64,000 nt of DNA from assembly GCF_004912275.1 (NCBI RefSeq), contig NZ_STGY01000066.1:105812-169811 (forward strand), read 5' to 3'. The stretch comes from Glycomyces buryatensis (GTDB lineage Bacteria > Actinomycetota > Actinomycetes > Mycobacteriales > Micromonosporaceae). The notes under the pieces were generated by a model. That model had not been told where the DNA came from, did not search any database, and saw only the letters and a program-made list of their open reading frames with translations. Made by a program: the position numbers and the translations under genes. Below, in pieces: positions 11,389 through 20,891 of the stretch (its first letter is position 1; each line of letters opens with the position of its first letter).

Positions 11389-11507
11389 CCGCAGAGTCCC
11401 GAGTTCCAGTCGCCCCGAAGCGCCGGGCGGCAGATCCTTCGAAGCAACTGAAGACCGAGCAACATCCGGCCCTCCCGGGCCGTCTAAAACCTTATGGAGA
11501 CAGCACC

Positions 11508-12002
11508 GTGAACGCGAACCTGACCACCCCGAAGCCGGTCATCGCCCGCGCCGCCACCGCCGAGAACCTGGCCCACGCCCAGCGGTCGGTCATGACGCTG
11601 CTGGCCGACTCGTCCCAGACCGGTGGGGCGCTGTCGGTGACTCGCTCGGTCTTCCCCTGGGGCGGTGACGGGGCCCCGTCGCACTTCCACACCAAGGCCA
11701 GCGAATCGCTGTTCGTCATCGGAGGCCGCCTTCAGGTTCTGGCCGGGGACGAGGTTCTGATCCTGGAGGAGGGTGACTTCATCACCATCCCGCCGGGCCT
11801 GCCGCACGCCTTCGGGGCCGTGTCCGGCGCGGACGCCGAGGTCCTGGCGATCTTCACGCCGGCGGCCGACCGCTTCGACTACTACCGGCTCCTGGAGCGA
11901 GTCGTCGCGGGCGAGGCCGACCCGGCCGAGATCGCGGCCTCGGGGGAGCGGTTCGACAACCACTATGTCGACAGCCCGGCCTGGCGCAACGCCAGGTCCT
12001 AA
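11508..12002 (+). CDS. Cupin-domain protein
   Basis: 164 residues with one cupin barrel. The first metal motif is HFHTKASESLFVIGG (two His and one Glu). The second is GDFITIPPGLPHAF with its His. A helical tail of about 45 residues follows. Such proteins bind a divalent metal and act as dioxygenases, isomerases or sensors. The GTG start has GGAG upstream. It lies downstream of the frameshifted ridA and probably belongs to the same Rrf2-controlled unit. Confidence 0.85.
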   Translation: MNANLTTPKPVIARAATAENLAHAQRSVMTLLADSSQTGGALSVTRSVFPWGGDGAPSHFHTKASESLFVIGGRLQVLAGDEVLILEEGDFITIPPGLPHAFGAVSGADAEVLAIFTPAADRFDYYRLLERVVAGEADPAEIAASGERFDNHYVDSPAWRNARS

Positions 12003-12015
12003 GGGCGGCAGGGGT

Positions 12016-12942
12016 TTACAGTCCCAGGCGCTCCCGGGACAGGCCCCCGGCGCGGGAGCGCCATTCGACGCCGGCCTTGAGACCGGCCAGGACGGACCGC
12101 TGGAGGGTGTTGTCGGCGGGCAGTTGGTCCATCGGTGTCTCGGGGGCCCGGGCGAAGACGAAGCGCCAGATGTCGTCGTGGCCGCCCTCGTTCCCGGGGG
12201 CGACGAGGTCGAACAGCTTCCCGAACCGGAGGATGTTCGAGTGCTCGGGCAGCCAGTCGCGCAGTTGCGGGTCGAGCAGCCAAGAGGTGCACATGAACTC
12301 AGGGAAGCGGCCCTTCCCGAAGTGCTCGGGGAAGGCCGCCGGGAAGAATTCGAGCGCCTGCCGCAACGAGTCGCGGACGATCTCGGGCGCGAGCGAGCCG
12401 CCCTCGCCGCGGATGTGCAGGCCGATCCGGGGCGCCCCCACCGTGCCTTCCATGCAGAACTGGAGGCGGCCCAGCTGGTACAGCGAGCCGCGGACGTGGG
12501 CGGTGAACCAGAACGCCACGTCGAGTCCGGCGCGGCCGTACAGGATCCGATTGAGCCGCAGCTTCTCGCCGATGTCGGCCAGGATCAGCTTCGAGTGTTC
12601 CTCGTCGACGCCCCGCTCGCGGTGGATGTCGAGCATCAGCGGCACCGCAGCCAGCAACGGGTAGAGCCCCAGCAGGTGCCCGGCGTCGCTCTGGTGCTCG
12701 GGACCCTTGGGCCATTGCTTCCACATCCGCCCGCCCATGTCGGCCGCGATCGACTGGTAGCACCGGTCGGCCCACCGCCGCAGGTCCGAGCCGTAGACCT
12801 CTCCGACCGCCTCGGCGGCGGCCCGGGCGTCCTCGGGGTCGGCGCCGCACCAGTCGAGCAGGAGCTCGCGGACCTCCTCGGAAGTGAGGACGGGGAACGG
12901 CCGTATGGAGCCCTCGGCGGGCAGTTCTGAATTCACCGGCAT
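12016..12942 (-). CDS. Acyltransferase-domain protein (two-domain N-acyltransferase family), tentative
   Basis: 308 residues, soluble and probably two domains: a helical N-terminal region of about 140 residues and an alpha/beta C-terminal region containing GLHIRGEGGSL and WLLDPQL. This layout resembles the actinobacterial NAT_N plus GNAT_C family often annotated as acyltransferase domain-containing protein. That assignment is from memory and uncertain. No neighbour points to a substrate. It is convergent with the cupin gene. Confidence 0.55.
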   Translation of the reverse strand: MPVNSELPAEGSIRPFPVLTSEEVRELLLDWCGADPEDARAAAEAVGEVYGSDLRRWADRCYQSIAADMGGRMWKQWPKGPEHQSDAGHLLGLYPLLAAVPLMLDIHRERGVDEEHSKLILADIGEKLRLNRILYGRAGLDVAFWFTAHVRGSLYQLGRLQFCMEGTVGAPRIGLHIRGEGGSLAPEIVRDSLRQALEFFPAAFPEHFGKGRFPEFMCTSWLLDPQLRDWLPEHSNILRFGKLFDLVAPGNEGGHDDIWRFVFARAPETPMDQLPADNTLQRSVLAGLKAGVEWRSRAGGLSRERLGL

Positions 12943-13001
12943 ATGTCACCACGGTGCGACCCCCGCTCGCAACCTGGCCGGGGCGGACCTAGTCTGTCGG
13001 A

Positions 13002-13331
13002 GTGCGCCGGTTGTTGACGCCCCCGTGGCTCGTCCTCCACTTCTTCGCCGTGGTGCTGACCACGGGATTCAGCCTGCTCGGCTGGTGGCAGCTGTCGAGG
13101 GCCCAGGGCGGCAACGCGATCAGCTGGGGTTATGCGTTCGAGTGGCCGCTGTTCGCCCTGTTCACGCTCGCGCTCTGGATTCGCCAGATGCGCTTGGAGC
13201 TGCACAAGGACGCGCCGGAGGGCAAGGCCCGCAAGGGACGTCCCGAGCCGCCGCCGATGACCTCGCCGTTCGAGACTTCCATTCTCAGGGCGCGCCAGTC
13301 CGACACTCAATCTCCCGGGAGTACCGCATGA
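13002..13331 (+). CDS. Small membrane protein paired with a DUF3817 gene
   Basis: 109 residues with two membrane segments (about 8-30 and 43-62, ending in WIRQMRLELHKD) and a charged Pro-rich cytoplasmic tail. The GTG start is preceded by TAGTCT with no Shine-Dalgarno, so the transcript is probably leaderless. Its TGA overlaps the ATG of the DUF3817 gene. This pairing is common in actinobacteria, but the function is unknown. Confidence 0.8.
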   Translation: MRRLLTPPWLVLHFFAVVLTTGFSLLGWWQLSRAQGGNAISWGYAFEWPLFALFTLALWIRQMRLELHKDAPEGKARKGRPEPPPMTSPFETSILRARQSDTQSPGSTA

Positions 13332-13672
13332 ACGCCGCCTTGAAGCGCTTCCGCATCGTCGCCTGGATCGTCGGCACGTTCCTGATCGGGCTCGTCTTCG
13401 TGGCGATGCCGCTGAAGTACATCTGGCACGACGACACCCTGGTGACGGTGATCAGCCCCATCCACGGCCTGTGCTACATGGTCTACCTGGTGCTCGGCTT
13501 CCACCTGGCGCAGCAGGCCGGCTGGAAGTTCTGGCCGCAGACGGTGGGGCTGCTGCTGGGCGGCACGGTCCCGGTTTACTCGTTCTTCGTGGAGCGCTGG
13601 GCGCACCGCAAGATCCTGGCCGAGCACCCGCAGGCGTCGGACCCGAAGGTCCGCACTGAAGAGCCGGTCTAG
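13328..13672 (+). CDS. DUF3817-family membrane protein
   Basis: 114 residues with three membrane segments. It carries the family's conserved features MPLKYIW, the HG of SPIHGLCYMVY, and FVERWAHRKI. The function is unknown. It starts by ATGA overlap with the upstream membrane-protein gene. Its stop codon overlaps that of the convergent L,D-transpeptidase gene by two bases. Confidence 0.85.
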   Translation: MNAALKRFRIVAWIVGTFLIGLVFVAMPLKYIWHDDTLVTVISPIHGLCYMVYLVLGFHLAQQAGWKFWPQTVGLLLGGTVPVYSFFVERWAHRKILAEHPQASDPKVRTEEPV

Positions 13673-14898
13673 TCGGATTCGCCGGAGGACGAGTCGAGGT
13701 ATGAGCCCGCGACGACGTCTTCCCAGCTGAGGTCCCAGGTGGTGAACCCGTCGCCCTGGGGCAGCGCGAGCCCGGTGTTCAGGACGACGACCGGGTCGCC
13801 CCAGCGCACGAAGTTGTAGATCCACTCGCCCATCTCGTCGGAGACGTTGATGCAGCCGTGGGAGCCGTTGCTCTTGCCGAGTCGGTCCGCGGCCCAGGGC
13901 GCGCCGTGGATGAACTGGCCCGAGAACGTCAGGCGCATCGCCCACTTGACGGGGGTCTCGTATTCGTACAGCTCGGAGACGAACGTCGACTCCTCCTCGC
14001 GGCTCATGACGATCATGTTGCCCGAGAAGGAACGGGCGTCGTTGCCGTCGATCGGCTCGTCGGCGCCCAGCGAGATGGGGATGGTCTGGACGATGGTGCC
14101 GTCCTGGTAGGCCCGCAGCTGCTTGGTGTCGTTGTCGGCCTCGAGCAGGCGCGCCTCGGGGTCGATGGTGAAGTTCGTGTCCTGGTCGAACTCGCCGTAG
14201 TAGTCCTCGCCGAGCGGCAGGCCGCCCAGGCCCAGGCGCACGGTGACCTGGGTGTTCGGCTGCCAGTACTCCTTGGGCCGGTACTCCAGGGCGCGGGCGT
14301 TGATCCAGTGCCAGGAGCCCTCTTGGGCGGGCTCGGAGGTGACGAACAGGCGGCGTTCGACGGCGGCGCGCTGGTCCTCGGGGATCTCGTAGCCGGAGAA
14401 GCGGAACGGCAGCACCGCGGCCTGGCCGACCGTGGAGTCCACACCCGGCAGGTAGTTCTCGATGCTGACCCGGTTGGGCGGGGAGGCGATCGTGGTGAAG
14501 GTCGCCTCGACCGTGGCCGCCAGGCCGGCCGAGTCCTCGGCGGAGACCGCCGCGGTGTAGGTGCCCTCCCAGTCCAGCGGGGAGGCCGGGACCCAGGTGG
14601 TCCCGTCGGGGTGCATGTCGCCCTCGACCTCATTGCCCTCGGCGTCGGTGAGCGTGAACGAGGTGAACTCGCCCTCCTCGACCTTCCAGGCGATCTCGGT
14701 GGCGGCGGTCGCGTCGGCGGCGCCGTCGGCCGGGGTGACGGTGATCTTGGCGGCGCTCTGGGGCTCGTCGCTGCTCTCGTCGTCGGACCCGAGGGTGCCG
14801 GTGTCCTTGGTGCAGGCGGCCAGGCCCGCGCCTACAGCGACAACGCCGCCCGCGGCGAAGACACCGCGTCGGCTCAGTGGGGACCGTCCGAACGTCAT
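13669..14898 (-). CDS. ldt: L,D-transpeptidase, Ig-like lipoprotein
   Basis: This 409-residue cell-wall enzyme forms 3-3 (mDap-mDap) cross-links or anchors proteins to peptidoglycan. The N-terminus has twin arginines (LSRRGVF) followed by a lipobox LAAC, so it is an exported lipoprotein, possibly Tat-dependent. Two Ig-like regions (about 50-250) precede the YkuD catalytic domain. The active-site motif is HGAPWAA then SNGSHGCIN, with the catalytic Cys in HGC. It is the same design as mycobacterial Ldt proteins. The ATG has no Shine-Dalgarno and is probably leaderless. The mDAP type agrees with the MurE in this window. Confidence 0.92.
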   Translation of the reverse strand: MTFGRSPLSRRGVFAAGGVVAVGAGLAACTKDTGTLGSDDESSDEPQSAAKITVTPADGAADATAATEIAWKVEEGEFTSFTLTDAEGNEVEGDMHPDGTTWVPASPLDWEGTYTAAVSAEDSAGLAATVEATFTTIASPPNRVSIENYLPGVDSTVGQAAVLPFRFSGYEIPEDQRAAVERRLFVTSEPAQEGSWHWINARALEYRPKEYWQPNTQVTVRLGLGGLPLGEDYYGEFDQDTNFTIDPEARLLEADNDTKQLRAYQDGTIVQTIPISLGADEPIDGNDARSFSGNMIVMSREEESTFVSELYEYETPVKWAMRLTFSGQFIHGAPWAADRLGKSNGSHGCINVSDEMGEWIYNFVRWGDPVVVLNTGLALPQGDGFTTWDLSWEDVVAGSYLDSSSGESD

Positions 14899-14972
14899 GG
14901 ACCAACAGTACACAGCGTGAGCGAGGCTCAGGCGCCTCAATGGAGTGCCGTGCCCCTCAGATGACGTGCCGG

Positions 14973-16046
14973 TTAACGGATGCTGACGTGCACGTGGTTG
15001 GTGTGGTCGCTGGAGGGGTCGCCATAGGCCCCTCCGTAGGACTTCCACCCGCTGCCGGGGAACCAGATCTGCCGGTACCAGATGACGTACTGCACACCAA
15101 GTGCGTCGGCGTTCTCGGTGAACCACGCGGCCAGGTTCTGGCCGTAGTCGTAGTCCTCGCCGCCCGCGGCGCCGCCGAAACCGCCGGATTCGGAGGAGTA
15201 GTCGCAGGCGCGGCCCTTGGGGTGCTCGCCCGAGCCGGTGGGCCGGTAGCAGTTGACGTAGCGGGTGAAGCCGGCGAACTGCGCCTGCTCCAGGGAGTGG
15301 AGGGTGCGCGGGGTGACGCAGCCGTCGGCGGGGGACGGGTCGTCCTCCGAGCAGCTCTCGTACGGCAGGGAGCCGTCGGGGTTGCGCGGCGCCGGGTCGG
15401 CGGCCCGGGCGTCGGAGGAGGTGGGGCCGGCGGCCGAGTCGCCACCCGAGGCGGCCAGCTCGTGGGCGGCCTCGTCGCGGGCCGCCTCCATGTCCTCGGT
15501 GGCCTGCTCCTGCTCGGCGATGTTGTCGTCGAGGGTCTGCTGGGTCGCCTCGATCTCGGCCAGGCGGTCGACGAGGTCGTTCAGGCGCTCGGCGCGGGAC
15601 TGACCGAGGAACTGGAGCGTTCCGAGCGCGTCGATCATGGCGCCGGGATCCTCGGAGGCCAGGAGCGCGGAGGTCGACTGGAGGTCGGAGGAGGCGTAGG
15701 CGCGGGCCACGTATTCGGCGAGCTCGGCATTGAGCTCCTCGATCTCCGCTTCGGAGTCGGACAGCTCGGCGACCAGGTCCTCCTGCTCCTGCTCGAGCGC
15801 GTTGAGCTCGTCCTGTGCGTTGAGGTAGTCCTCGATGGCCCCGGAGAGGCCCTCCGAGACGGAGTCGTCGCCCTCTTCCTGCGCCTCGGATTGGGAGGCC
15901 GGGGCGATCAGGAGGACCACGAAGACCAGCATCGCGATCGGGAGAACGAGGGCTCGGCGGGCGGCATGTGGGCCGGTGCGCGCGGCATTACCGTTCAAAG
16001 CGGGAGGTCCTTCGGGTGCTCGGCCGATGGGACGGGTCGTCGGCAC
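14973..16046 (-). CDS. Secreted coiled-coil protein with an M15-like/ARB-07466-like C-terminal domain
   Basis: 357 residues. A signal peptide or signal anchor lies at about 30-55 (LVLPIAMLVFVVLLIAP, then ASQSEAQ). A long Glu/Gln-rich coiled coil follows at about 60-200, then an Ala/Pro/Asp-rich linker. The C-terminal domain (about 235-357) ends DHTNHVHVSIR and contains HPKGRACDYS, an arrangement of His and Asp residues like M15-type D-Ala-D-Ala peptidases and the ARB-07466-like domain. The coiled-coil part resembles RipA-type cell-wall hydrolases. It is probably a peptidoglycan-acting or structural wall protein. The GTG at 16046 is only one possible start. Confidence 0.75.
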   Translation of the reverse strand: MPTTRPIGRAPEGPPALNGNAARTGPHAARRALVLPIAMLVFVVLLIAPASQSEAQEEGDDSVSEGLSGAIEDYLNAQDELNALEQEQEDLVAELSDSEAEIEELNAELAEYVARAYASSDLQSTSALLASEDPGAMIDALGTLQFLGQSRAERLNDLVDRLAEIEATQQTLDDNIAEQEQATEDMEAARDEAAHELAASGGDSAAGPTSSDARAADPAPRNPDGSLPYESCSEDDPSPADGCVTPRTLHSLEQAQFAGFTRYVNCYRPTGSGEHPKGRACDYSSESGGFGGAAGGEDYDYGQNLAAWFTENADALGVQYVIWYRQIWFPGSGWKSYGGAYGDPSSDHTNHVHVSIR

Positions 16047-16232
16047 ACAGCGTAGAACGCGAGTTTTGCTCGATCAATTCGGGTCCGAGATGGGCACTCT
16101 GCGCCACTACTCGGGCACTGACCTGCGGCCAGGCTATGGCCTCGCTTACGAGTCCTGGGCGACAGGAGTGTCAACTGATAAGGTAGTTCGAAATTGAACC
16201 GGATCATTTACGCCGTTGGAGGGAGGCCGGGA

Positions 16233-16715
16233 ATGCCAGAGGGCAACTTTCAGAGCCGCTGGCTCGCCCCCGGAGTCGACGACGTGTGGAACCAGTTCCT
16301 CACCGTCACCCACCGCCTCGAGCACCAGATCGACCGCCGCCTCCAGGACAACCACGGCATCACCCACACCCAGTACGAGATCCTCGTCCGCCTCGCCGAC
16401 GCCCCGAAGCACGCCCTGCGCATGTCCGACCTCGCCGAACGCATCGTCACCGCCAAGAGCGCCGTCACCTACCAGATCGGCAAGCTCGCCGACATGGGCC
16501 TGGTCGAGCGCCACAAGTGCGAGAGCGACAACCGCGGCGTCTGGGTCAAACTCACCGACGCCGGGCGCGAACGCCTCGAAAAGGCCGCGCCCTGCATCCT
16601 CTCGCTGGTCCGCGAGCTGTTCCTCGACGCCATCACCTGCGACCAGGCCGACGAGCTCAATAAACTCCTCGAAACCTGGGCGGGCAACCTCGACCGGATC
16701 GAGCGCGGCGCCTGA
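16233..16715 (+). CDS. MarR-family transcriptional regulator
   Basis: 160 residues. The winged helix is clear: ITHTQYEILVRLADAP, recognition helix RIVTAKSAVTYQIGKL, and wing ERHKCESDNRGVWVKLTDAG. The ATG at 16233 is chosen for the strong GGAGGGAGG 6 nt upstream. Upstream, near 16185-16198, is GTTC-N6-GAAC, a possible autoregulatory site. It lies just before murE but is separated by a likely murE promoter, so a role in controlling the dcw cluster is only a possibility. Confidence 0.9.
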   Translation: MPEGNFQSRWLAPGVDDVWNQFLTVTHRLEHQIDRRLQDNHGITHTQYEILVRLADAPKHALRMSDLAERIVTAKSAVTYQIGKLADMGLVERHKCESDNRGVWVKLTDAGRERLEKAAPCILSLVRELFLDAITCDQADELNKLLETWAGNLDRIERGA

Positions 16716-16788
16716 GCACGGTTATTCACGCCGCGCGTTCGGTTCCGTGGTCGGTTTCGACCCTGTCACCCCGGTGTAGGGTCAGGCC

Positions 16789-18282
16789 GTGTCAACCTTT
16801 CCGCGACCCGATATGACCACGCCGTACGAGCTCACGGCGCTGGCGGACCTCATTCCCGCCGCAAAGGAAGCCGAGCTCGCCGTCACCGGCGTGAGCCTCG
16901 CCGCGAACCTGGTCGAACCCGGCGATCTGTTCGCCGCACTGCCCGGCGCCAACCGCCACGGCGCCGAGTTCACCGCCCAGGCCGTCGAGCGCGGCGCGGT
17001 CTGCGTCCTCACCGACGCCCGCGGCGCAGAGCTGGCAGGAGACCTGCTCCCCGTCTTCGTCGTGGACGACCCGCGCGCGCTCACCGGCGAGATCGCCGCC
17101 CGCGTCTGGGGCCGCCCGTCCGAGCACCTGAATCTCCTCGGCATCACCGGCACCAACGGCAAGACCTCCACCGCCTACCTGGTCGAGGCCGGCCTGGCCC
17201 ACGCCGGGCGCATGACCGGCATCATCGGCACCGTCGAGACCCGCATCGCGAACCAGGTCCTCAAGTCCGAGCGCACCACCCCCGAGGCGCCCGAACTCCA
17301 GGCGCTCCTGGCGCTCGCGGTCGAGCGCGGGGTCACCGACGTGGTCATGGAGGTCTCCAGCCACGCCCTCGCCCTCGGAAGGGTCGCCGGGAGCCGCTTC
17401 CGCGCCGCCGGTTACACCATGTTCGGCACCGACCACCTCGACTTCCACGCCGACCTGGACGACTACTTCAACGCCAAGGCCAAGCTGTTCGACGGCCGCG
17501 CGGAGACCGAGATCCTCAACGCCGACGATGAACGCGTCGTCACCCTCGCCCACGAGGGGACCCTCACCTACTCTCTGCGCGACGCCGAGGCCGACTACTT
17601 CGCCTCCGGTCTCACCACCGACGGCTTCACGCAGACCTTCCACCTGAAGGGCCCCGCCGGGGAGGCCGACGGCCGCGTCAATATGCCCGGCCGCCACAAC
17701 GTCGCCAACGCCGCCCTGGCCGCCGCGCTTCTCGAAGCCGCGGGGATCGACCTCGCCACCGCGCTCGACGGCATCGCCTCCTGCCGGGGCGTGCCCGGCC
17801 GCATGGAGCTGGTCTCCGGCGCCGGTCCGGTCCGCGGCGTGGTCGACTACGCCCACAAGCCCGAGGCGATCACCGCCGTGCTCGATTCGCTGCGCGAGTC
17901 CACGCCCGGCAAGGTGATCGCGATCCTCGGCGCCGGGGGCGACCGCGACCGCTCGAAACGCCCGCTCATGGGCGCCGCGGTGGGCCGCGGGGCGGACCTC
18001 GTCATCGTCACCGACGACAATCCGCGCACCGAGGACCCCGCGCGCATTCGCGACGAGGTGGCCGCCGCCGTCGGGGACGTACCCTGCCGTAATATTCCGG
18101 GGCGAGAGGTGGCCGTGCGCGAGGCCGTGAACCTGGCCGCGCCCGGGGACACCGTCGCCTTGCTCGGCAAGGGCCACGAGACGGTCATCGAGACCGCCGC
18201 GGGCCCAGTTGGAAGCGATGACCGCGTGCTGCTCGCCAGGGCGTTGCGCGAGGTCGGCTGGGTCGAGTCGGCCCCGGCATAG
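16789..18282 (+). CDS. murE: UDP-MurNAc-L-Ala-D-Glu:meso-diaminopimelate ligase
   Basis: This 497-residue Mur ligase adds the third residue of the peptidoglycan stem peptide in the cytoplasm. The ATP loop is GITGTNGKTS (about residues 116-125). MEVSSHAL, the D-H pair in FGTDHLDFH and the NVANAALA domain-3 entry are present. The specificity motif is DNPR, which selects meso-DAP over lysine. It is the first gene of the dcw cluster here. TAGGGT lies 6 nt before the GTG, so a leaderless transcript is likely. murF follows after 93 nt. Confidence 0.96.
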   Translation: MSTFPRPDMTTPYELTALADLIPAAKEAELAVTGVSLAANLVEPGDLFAALPGANRHGAEFTAQAVERGAVCVLTDARGAELAGDLLPVFVVDDPRALTGEIAARVWGRPSEHLNLLGITGTNGKTSTAYLVEAGLAHAGRMTGIIGTVETRIANQVLKSERTTPEAPELQALLALAVERGVTDVVMEVSSHALALGRVAGSRFRAAGYTMFGTDHLDFHADLDDYFNAKAKLFDGRAETEILNADDERVVTLAHEGTLTYSLRDAEADYFASGLTTDGFTQTFHLKGPAGEADGRVNMPGRHNVANAALAAALLEAAGIDLATALDGIASCRGVPGRMELVSGAGPVRGVVDYAHKPEAITAVLDSLRESTPGKVIAILGAGGDRDRSKRPLMGAAVGRGADLVIVTDDNPRTEDPARIRDEVAAAVGDVPCRNIPGREVAVREAVNLAAPGDTVALLGKGHETVIETAAGPVGSDDRVLLARALREVGWVESAPA

Positions 18283-18375
18283 CGCCGCAACCGGCACAGC
18301 GGCCGCCGCGTGGATACCTAAAGACACCGCAGTCACAACCTGCACTGCGTCAACCGAACAGGAGGAGATCGCCGA

Positions 18376-19758
18376 GTGATCCCCATGAGCCTGGCCGAGA
18401 TCGCCCAAGCCGTCGAAGGCAGGTTGAGCGATTCGGCCGACCCCGAGGCGATCGTCACCGGCGGGATCGAGTTCGACTCCCGCAAGGCCGGCCCCGGCGG
18501 CCTTTTCCTGGCCATCCCCGGCGAGAAGGTCGACGGACACACGTTCGCCGCCAAGGCCGCAGCGCAGGGCGCCCTAGCGACCATCGCCACGGAGCCGATC
18601 GACACCCCCGCGATCTATGTGGACAACGGCATCGACGCGCTCACGAGGCTCGCCAAGCATGTCGCCGCCGCCTCCGACGCGATCATCATCGGCGTCACCG
18701 GCTCAAACGGCAAGACCTCCACGAAGGACATCATCGGGCAGGTGTGCGCCGACCTCGGCCCGACCGTCGCCACCGAGGGCAACTTCAACAACGAACTGGG
18801 CCACCCCTACACCGTGTGCCGGGTCGAGCCGGACACCGAATACCTCGTCCTCGAACTCGCCGCGCGCGGGCTCGGGCACATCACGCAGCTGTGCGAGATC
18901 GCCCCGCCGAAGATTGGCGTGGTCCTCAATGTCGGCATCTCCCACCTCGACGGCTTCGGCGACATCGAGACCACCGCCAAGGCCAAGAGCGAACTTCCCC
19001 GCTACCTCAACCGGTACACCGGCGACGTCATCCTCAACGCCGACGACCCGCGGGTCAAGGCGATGGCGGAGGGCCTCCCCGACATCAACGACCTGTACTT
19101 CGGCATCGACAGCGAGAACACCGATTTCTTCGCCGAGAACATCGACCCCGGCGACGGCCGCCACAGCTTCACCCTCTGGACTCCAGAGGGCTCGGCCCGG
19201 GTGAACCTCCAGTTCTGGGGCCGCCACCACGTCTACAACGCGCTCGCCGCGGCCGGCGTCGCCCGGCAGCTCGGCGCGAAACCCGACCAGATCGCCGCGA
19301 GCCTGTCCAAGGCCGGGCGCCGGTCCGAGCGCCGGATGGACGTCTTCACCCGCGCCGACGGAACCACCGTCATCGACGACTCCTACAACGCCAACCCCGC
19401 CTCGATGGGTGCCGCCCTGCGCGCCCTGGGCCAGGTCCCGACCGAAGGGCGCCGCATCGCGGTCCTCGGGCTCATGGCCGACCTCGAAGAACAGAGCGAG
19501 TCCTGCCACCGCCGCGTCGGCGAGCAGGCCGCCGAAGCCGGAGTCGACGAGCTCATCGCCGTCGGCGACGGCACCCAGTACATCATTGAAGGCGCCGATG
19601 CCGTCGCCTCGACCACCCACGTACTCGATCAGCCCGCGGCGATCGAACTGCTGCGGCAGCGGCTGCGCCCCGGCGACACCGTCCTGGTGAAGGGCTCCCG
19701 GTACCGCACCTGGGACGTCGCCGATTTCCTGCGTCCCAAGGAGGACAAAGACCAGTGA
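18376..19758 (+). CDS. murF: UDP-MurNAc-tripeptide:D-alanyl-D-alanine ligase
   Basis: This 460-residue enzyme attaches D-Ala-D-Ala, completing the pentapeptide. The ATP loop is [34 protein letters not shown] and [12 protein letters not shown] are MurF signatures. AGGAGGAG lies 9 nt before the GTG; the ATG three codons later is an alternative. The GTG of mraY overlaps its stop codon, which implies coupled translation. Confidence 0.96.
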   Translation: MIPMSLAEIAQAVEGRLSDSADPEAIVTGGIEFDSRKAGPGGLFLAIPGEKVDGHTFAAKAAAQGALATIATEPIDTPAIYVDNGIDALTRLAKHVAAASDAIIIGVTGSNGKTSTKDIIGQVCADLGPTVATEGNFNNELGHPYTVCRVEPDTEYLVLELAARGLGHITQLCEIAPPKIGVVLNVGISHLDGFGDIETTAKAKSELPRYLNRYTGDVILNADDPRVKAMAEGLPDINDLYFGIDSENTDFFAENIDPGDGRHSFTLWTPEGSARVNLQFWGRHHVYNALAAAGVARQLGAKPDQIAASLSKAGRRSERRMDVFTRADGTTVIDDSYNANPASMGAALRALGQVPTEGRRIAVLGLMADLEEQSESCHRRVGEQAAEAGVDELIAVGDGTQYIIEGADAVASTTHVLDQPAAIELLRQRLRPGDTVLVKGSRYRTWDVADFLRPKEDKDQ

Positions 19759-20888
19759 GAGCCGTAATCATCGCCGCGTTCGTGGCGTTCGCGCTCACCA
19801 TGGCGCTCACCCCGCTCGCGGCGAGGCTGTTCCGCCGCTTGAAGGCCGGGCAGCCCATCCGCACCGACGGACCCCAGTCCCACTTGGCGAAGGCCGGCAC
19901 CCCCACCATGGGCGGCGTCGTCTTCATCTTCACGACCGTCGTCGCCTACGTCGCCGGCCACCTGGTCCTCATGGCCCTGCCCGAGCAGGTGGACGGCGTC
20001 GTCCTCAACCGCCCGACCGGCTTCACCGCCACCGGCATATTCCTCATCGGACTGTTTGTCACCTGCGGCTTCGTCGGTTTCATCGACGACTGGCTCAAGA
20101 TCCGCAAGAAGCACTCCGGCGGCATCTCCGGCAAGGCCAAGGTCCTCGGACTCTCCATCGCGGCAACCATCTTCGGCATCGTCGCCGTCTACTACACCGG
20201 CTCGATCGACACCCAGGAGATCTCCGAGACCGTCGCGACCCCCTTCGTCTCCTTCACCCGCGACATCAGCTGGCTCAACGTCACCAACATCGGCATGGTC
20301 GTCCTGATCGTGCTGCTGGTCAACGCCACCGCCAACGGCGTCAACCTCACCGACGGCCTCGACGGCCTCGCCACCGGCGCCTCCATGATGAGCTTCCTGG
20401 CGTTCCTCATCATCGGCTTCTGGGAGTACCGCCACTGGTGCGGCGGCGTGCAGCCGGCCGACAACCTCTGCTACGACGTCCGCGACCCCCTGGAGATCGC
20501 CCTCATCGCCGGGGCCGCGGCCGGAGCCATGTTCGGCTTCCTGTGGTGGAACACCTCGCCCGCCCAGATCTTCATGGGCGACTCCGGGTCCCTCAGCCTC
20601 GGCGCGCTCATCGCCGGACTCGCCATCGCCTCCAAGACCATCCTCCTCCTGCCAATCCTCGGTGCCCTGTTCGTCATCACCACGGCGAGCGTCATGATCC
20701 AGGTAACCTCGTTCAAACTCACCGGCAGACGCGTCTTCCGCATGTCCCCGATCCAGCACCACTTCGAACTCGGCGAGAAACGCTGGTCCGAGGTCACCAT
20801 CGTGGTCCGCTTCTGGATCATCGCGGGCATCTGCACGGCCCTGGCCCTCGGTTTCTTCTTCGCAGACTTCCTGCGAATAGCGGGGTAA
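19755..20888 (+). CDS. mraY: Phospho-N-acetylmuramoyl-pentapeptide transferase
   Basis: This integral membrane enzyme of 377 residues and about ten helices makes lipid I from undecaprenyl phosphate. It carries the conserved cytoplasmic motifs KAGTPTMGG, the aspartate pair [17 protein letters not shown], and [11 protein letters not shown] with its catalytic Asp. [10 protein letters not shown] near the C-terminus is diagnostic of MraY over WecA-like enzymes. It starts by GTGA overlap with murF. murD begins 4 nt downstream. Confidence 0.97.
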   Translation: MRAVIIAAFVAFALTMALTPLAARLFRRLKAGQPIRTDGPQSHLAKAGTPTMGGVVFIFTTVVAYVAGHLVLMALPEQVDGVVLNRPTGFTATGIFLIGLFVTCGFVGFIDDWLKIRKKHSGGISGKAKVLGLSIAATIFGIVAVYYTGSIDTQEISETVATPFVSFTRDISWLNVTNIGMVVLIVLLVNATANGVNLTDGLDGLATGASMMSFLAFLIIGFWEYRHWCGGVQPADNLCYDVRDPLEIALIAGAAAGAMFGFLWWNTSPAQIFMGDSGSLSLGALIAGLAIASKTILLLPILGALFVITTASVMIQVTSFKLTGRRVFRMSPIQHHFELGEKRWSEVTIVVRFWIIAGICTALALGFFFADFLRIAG

Positions 20889-20891
20889 CAG

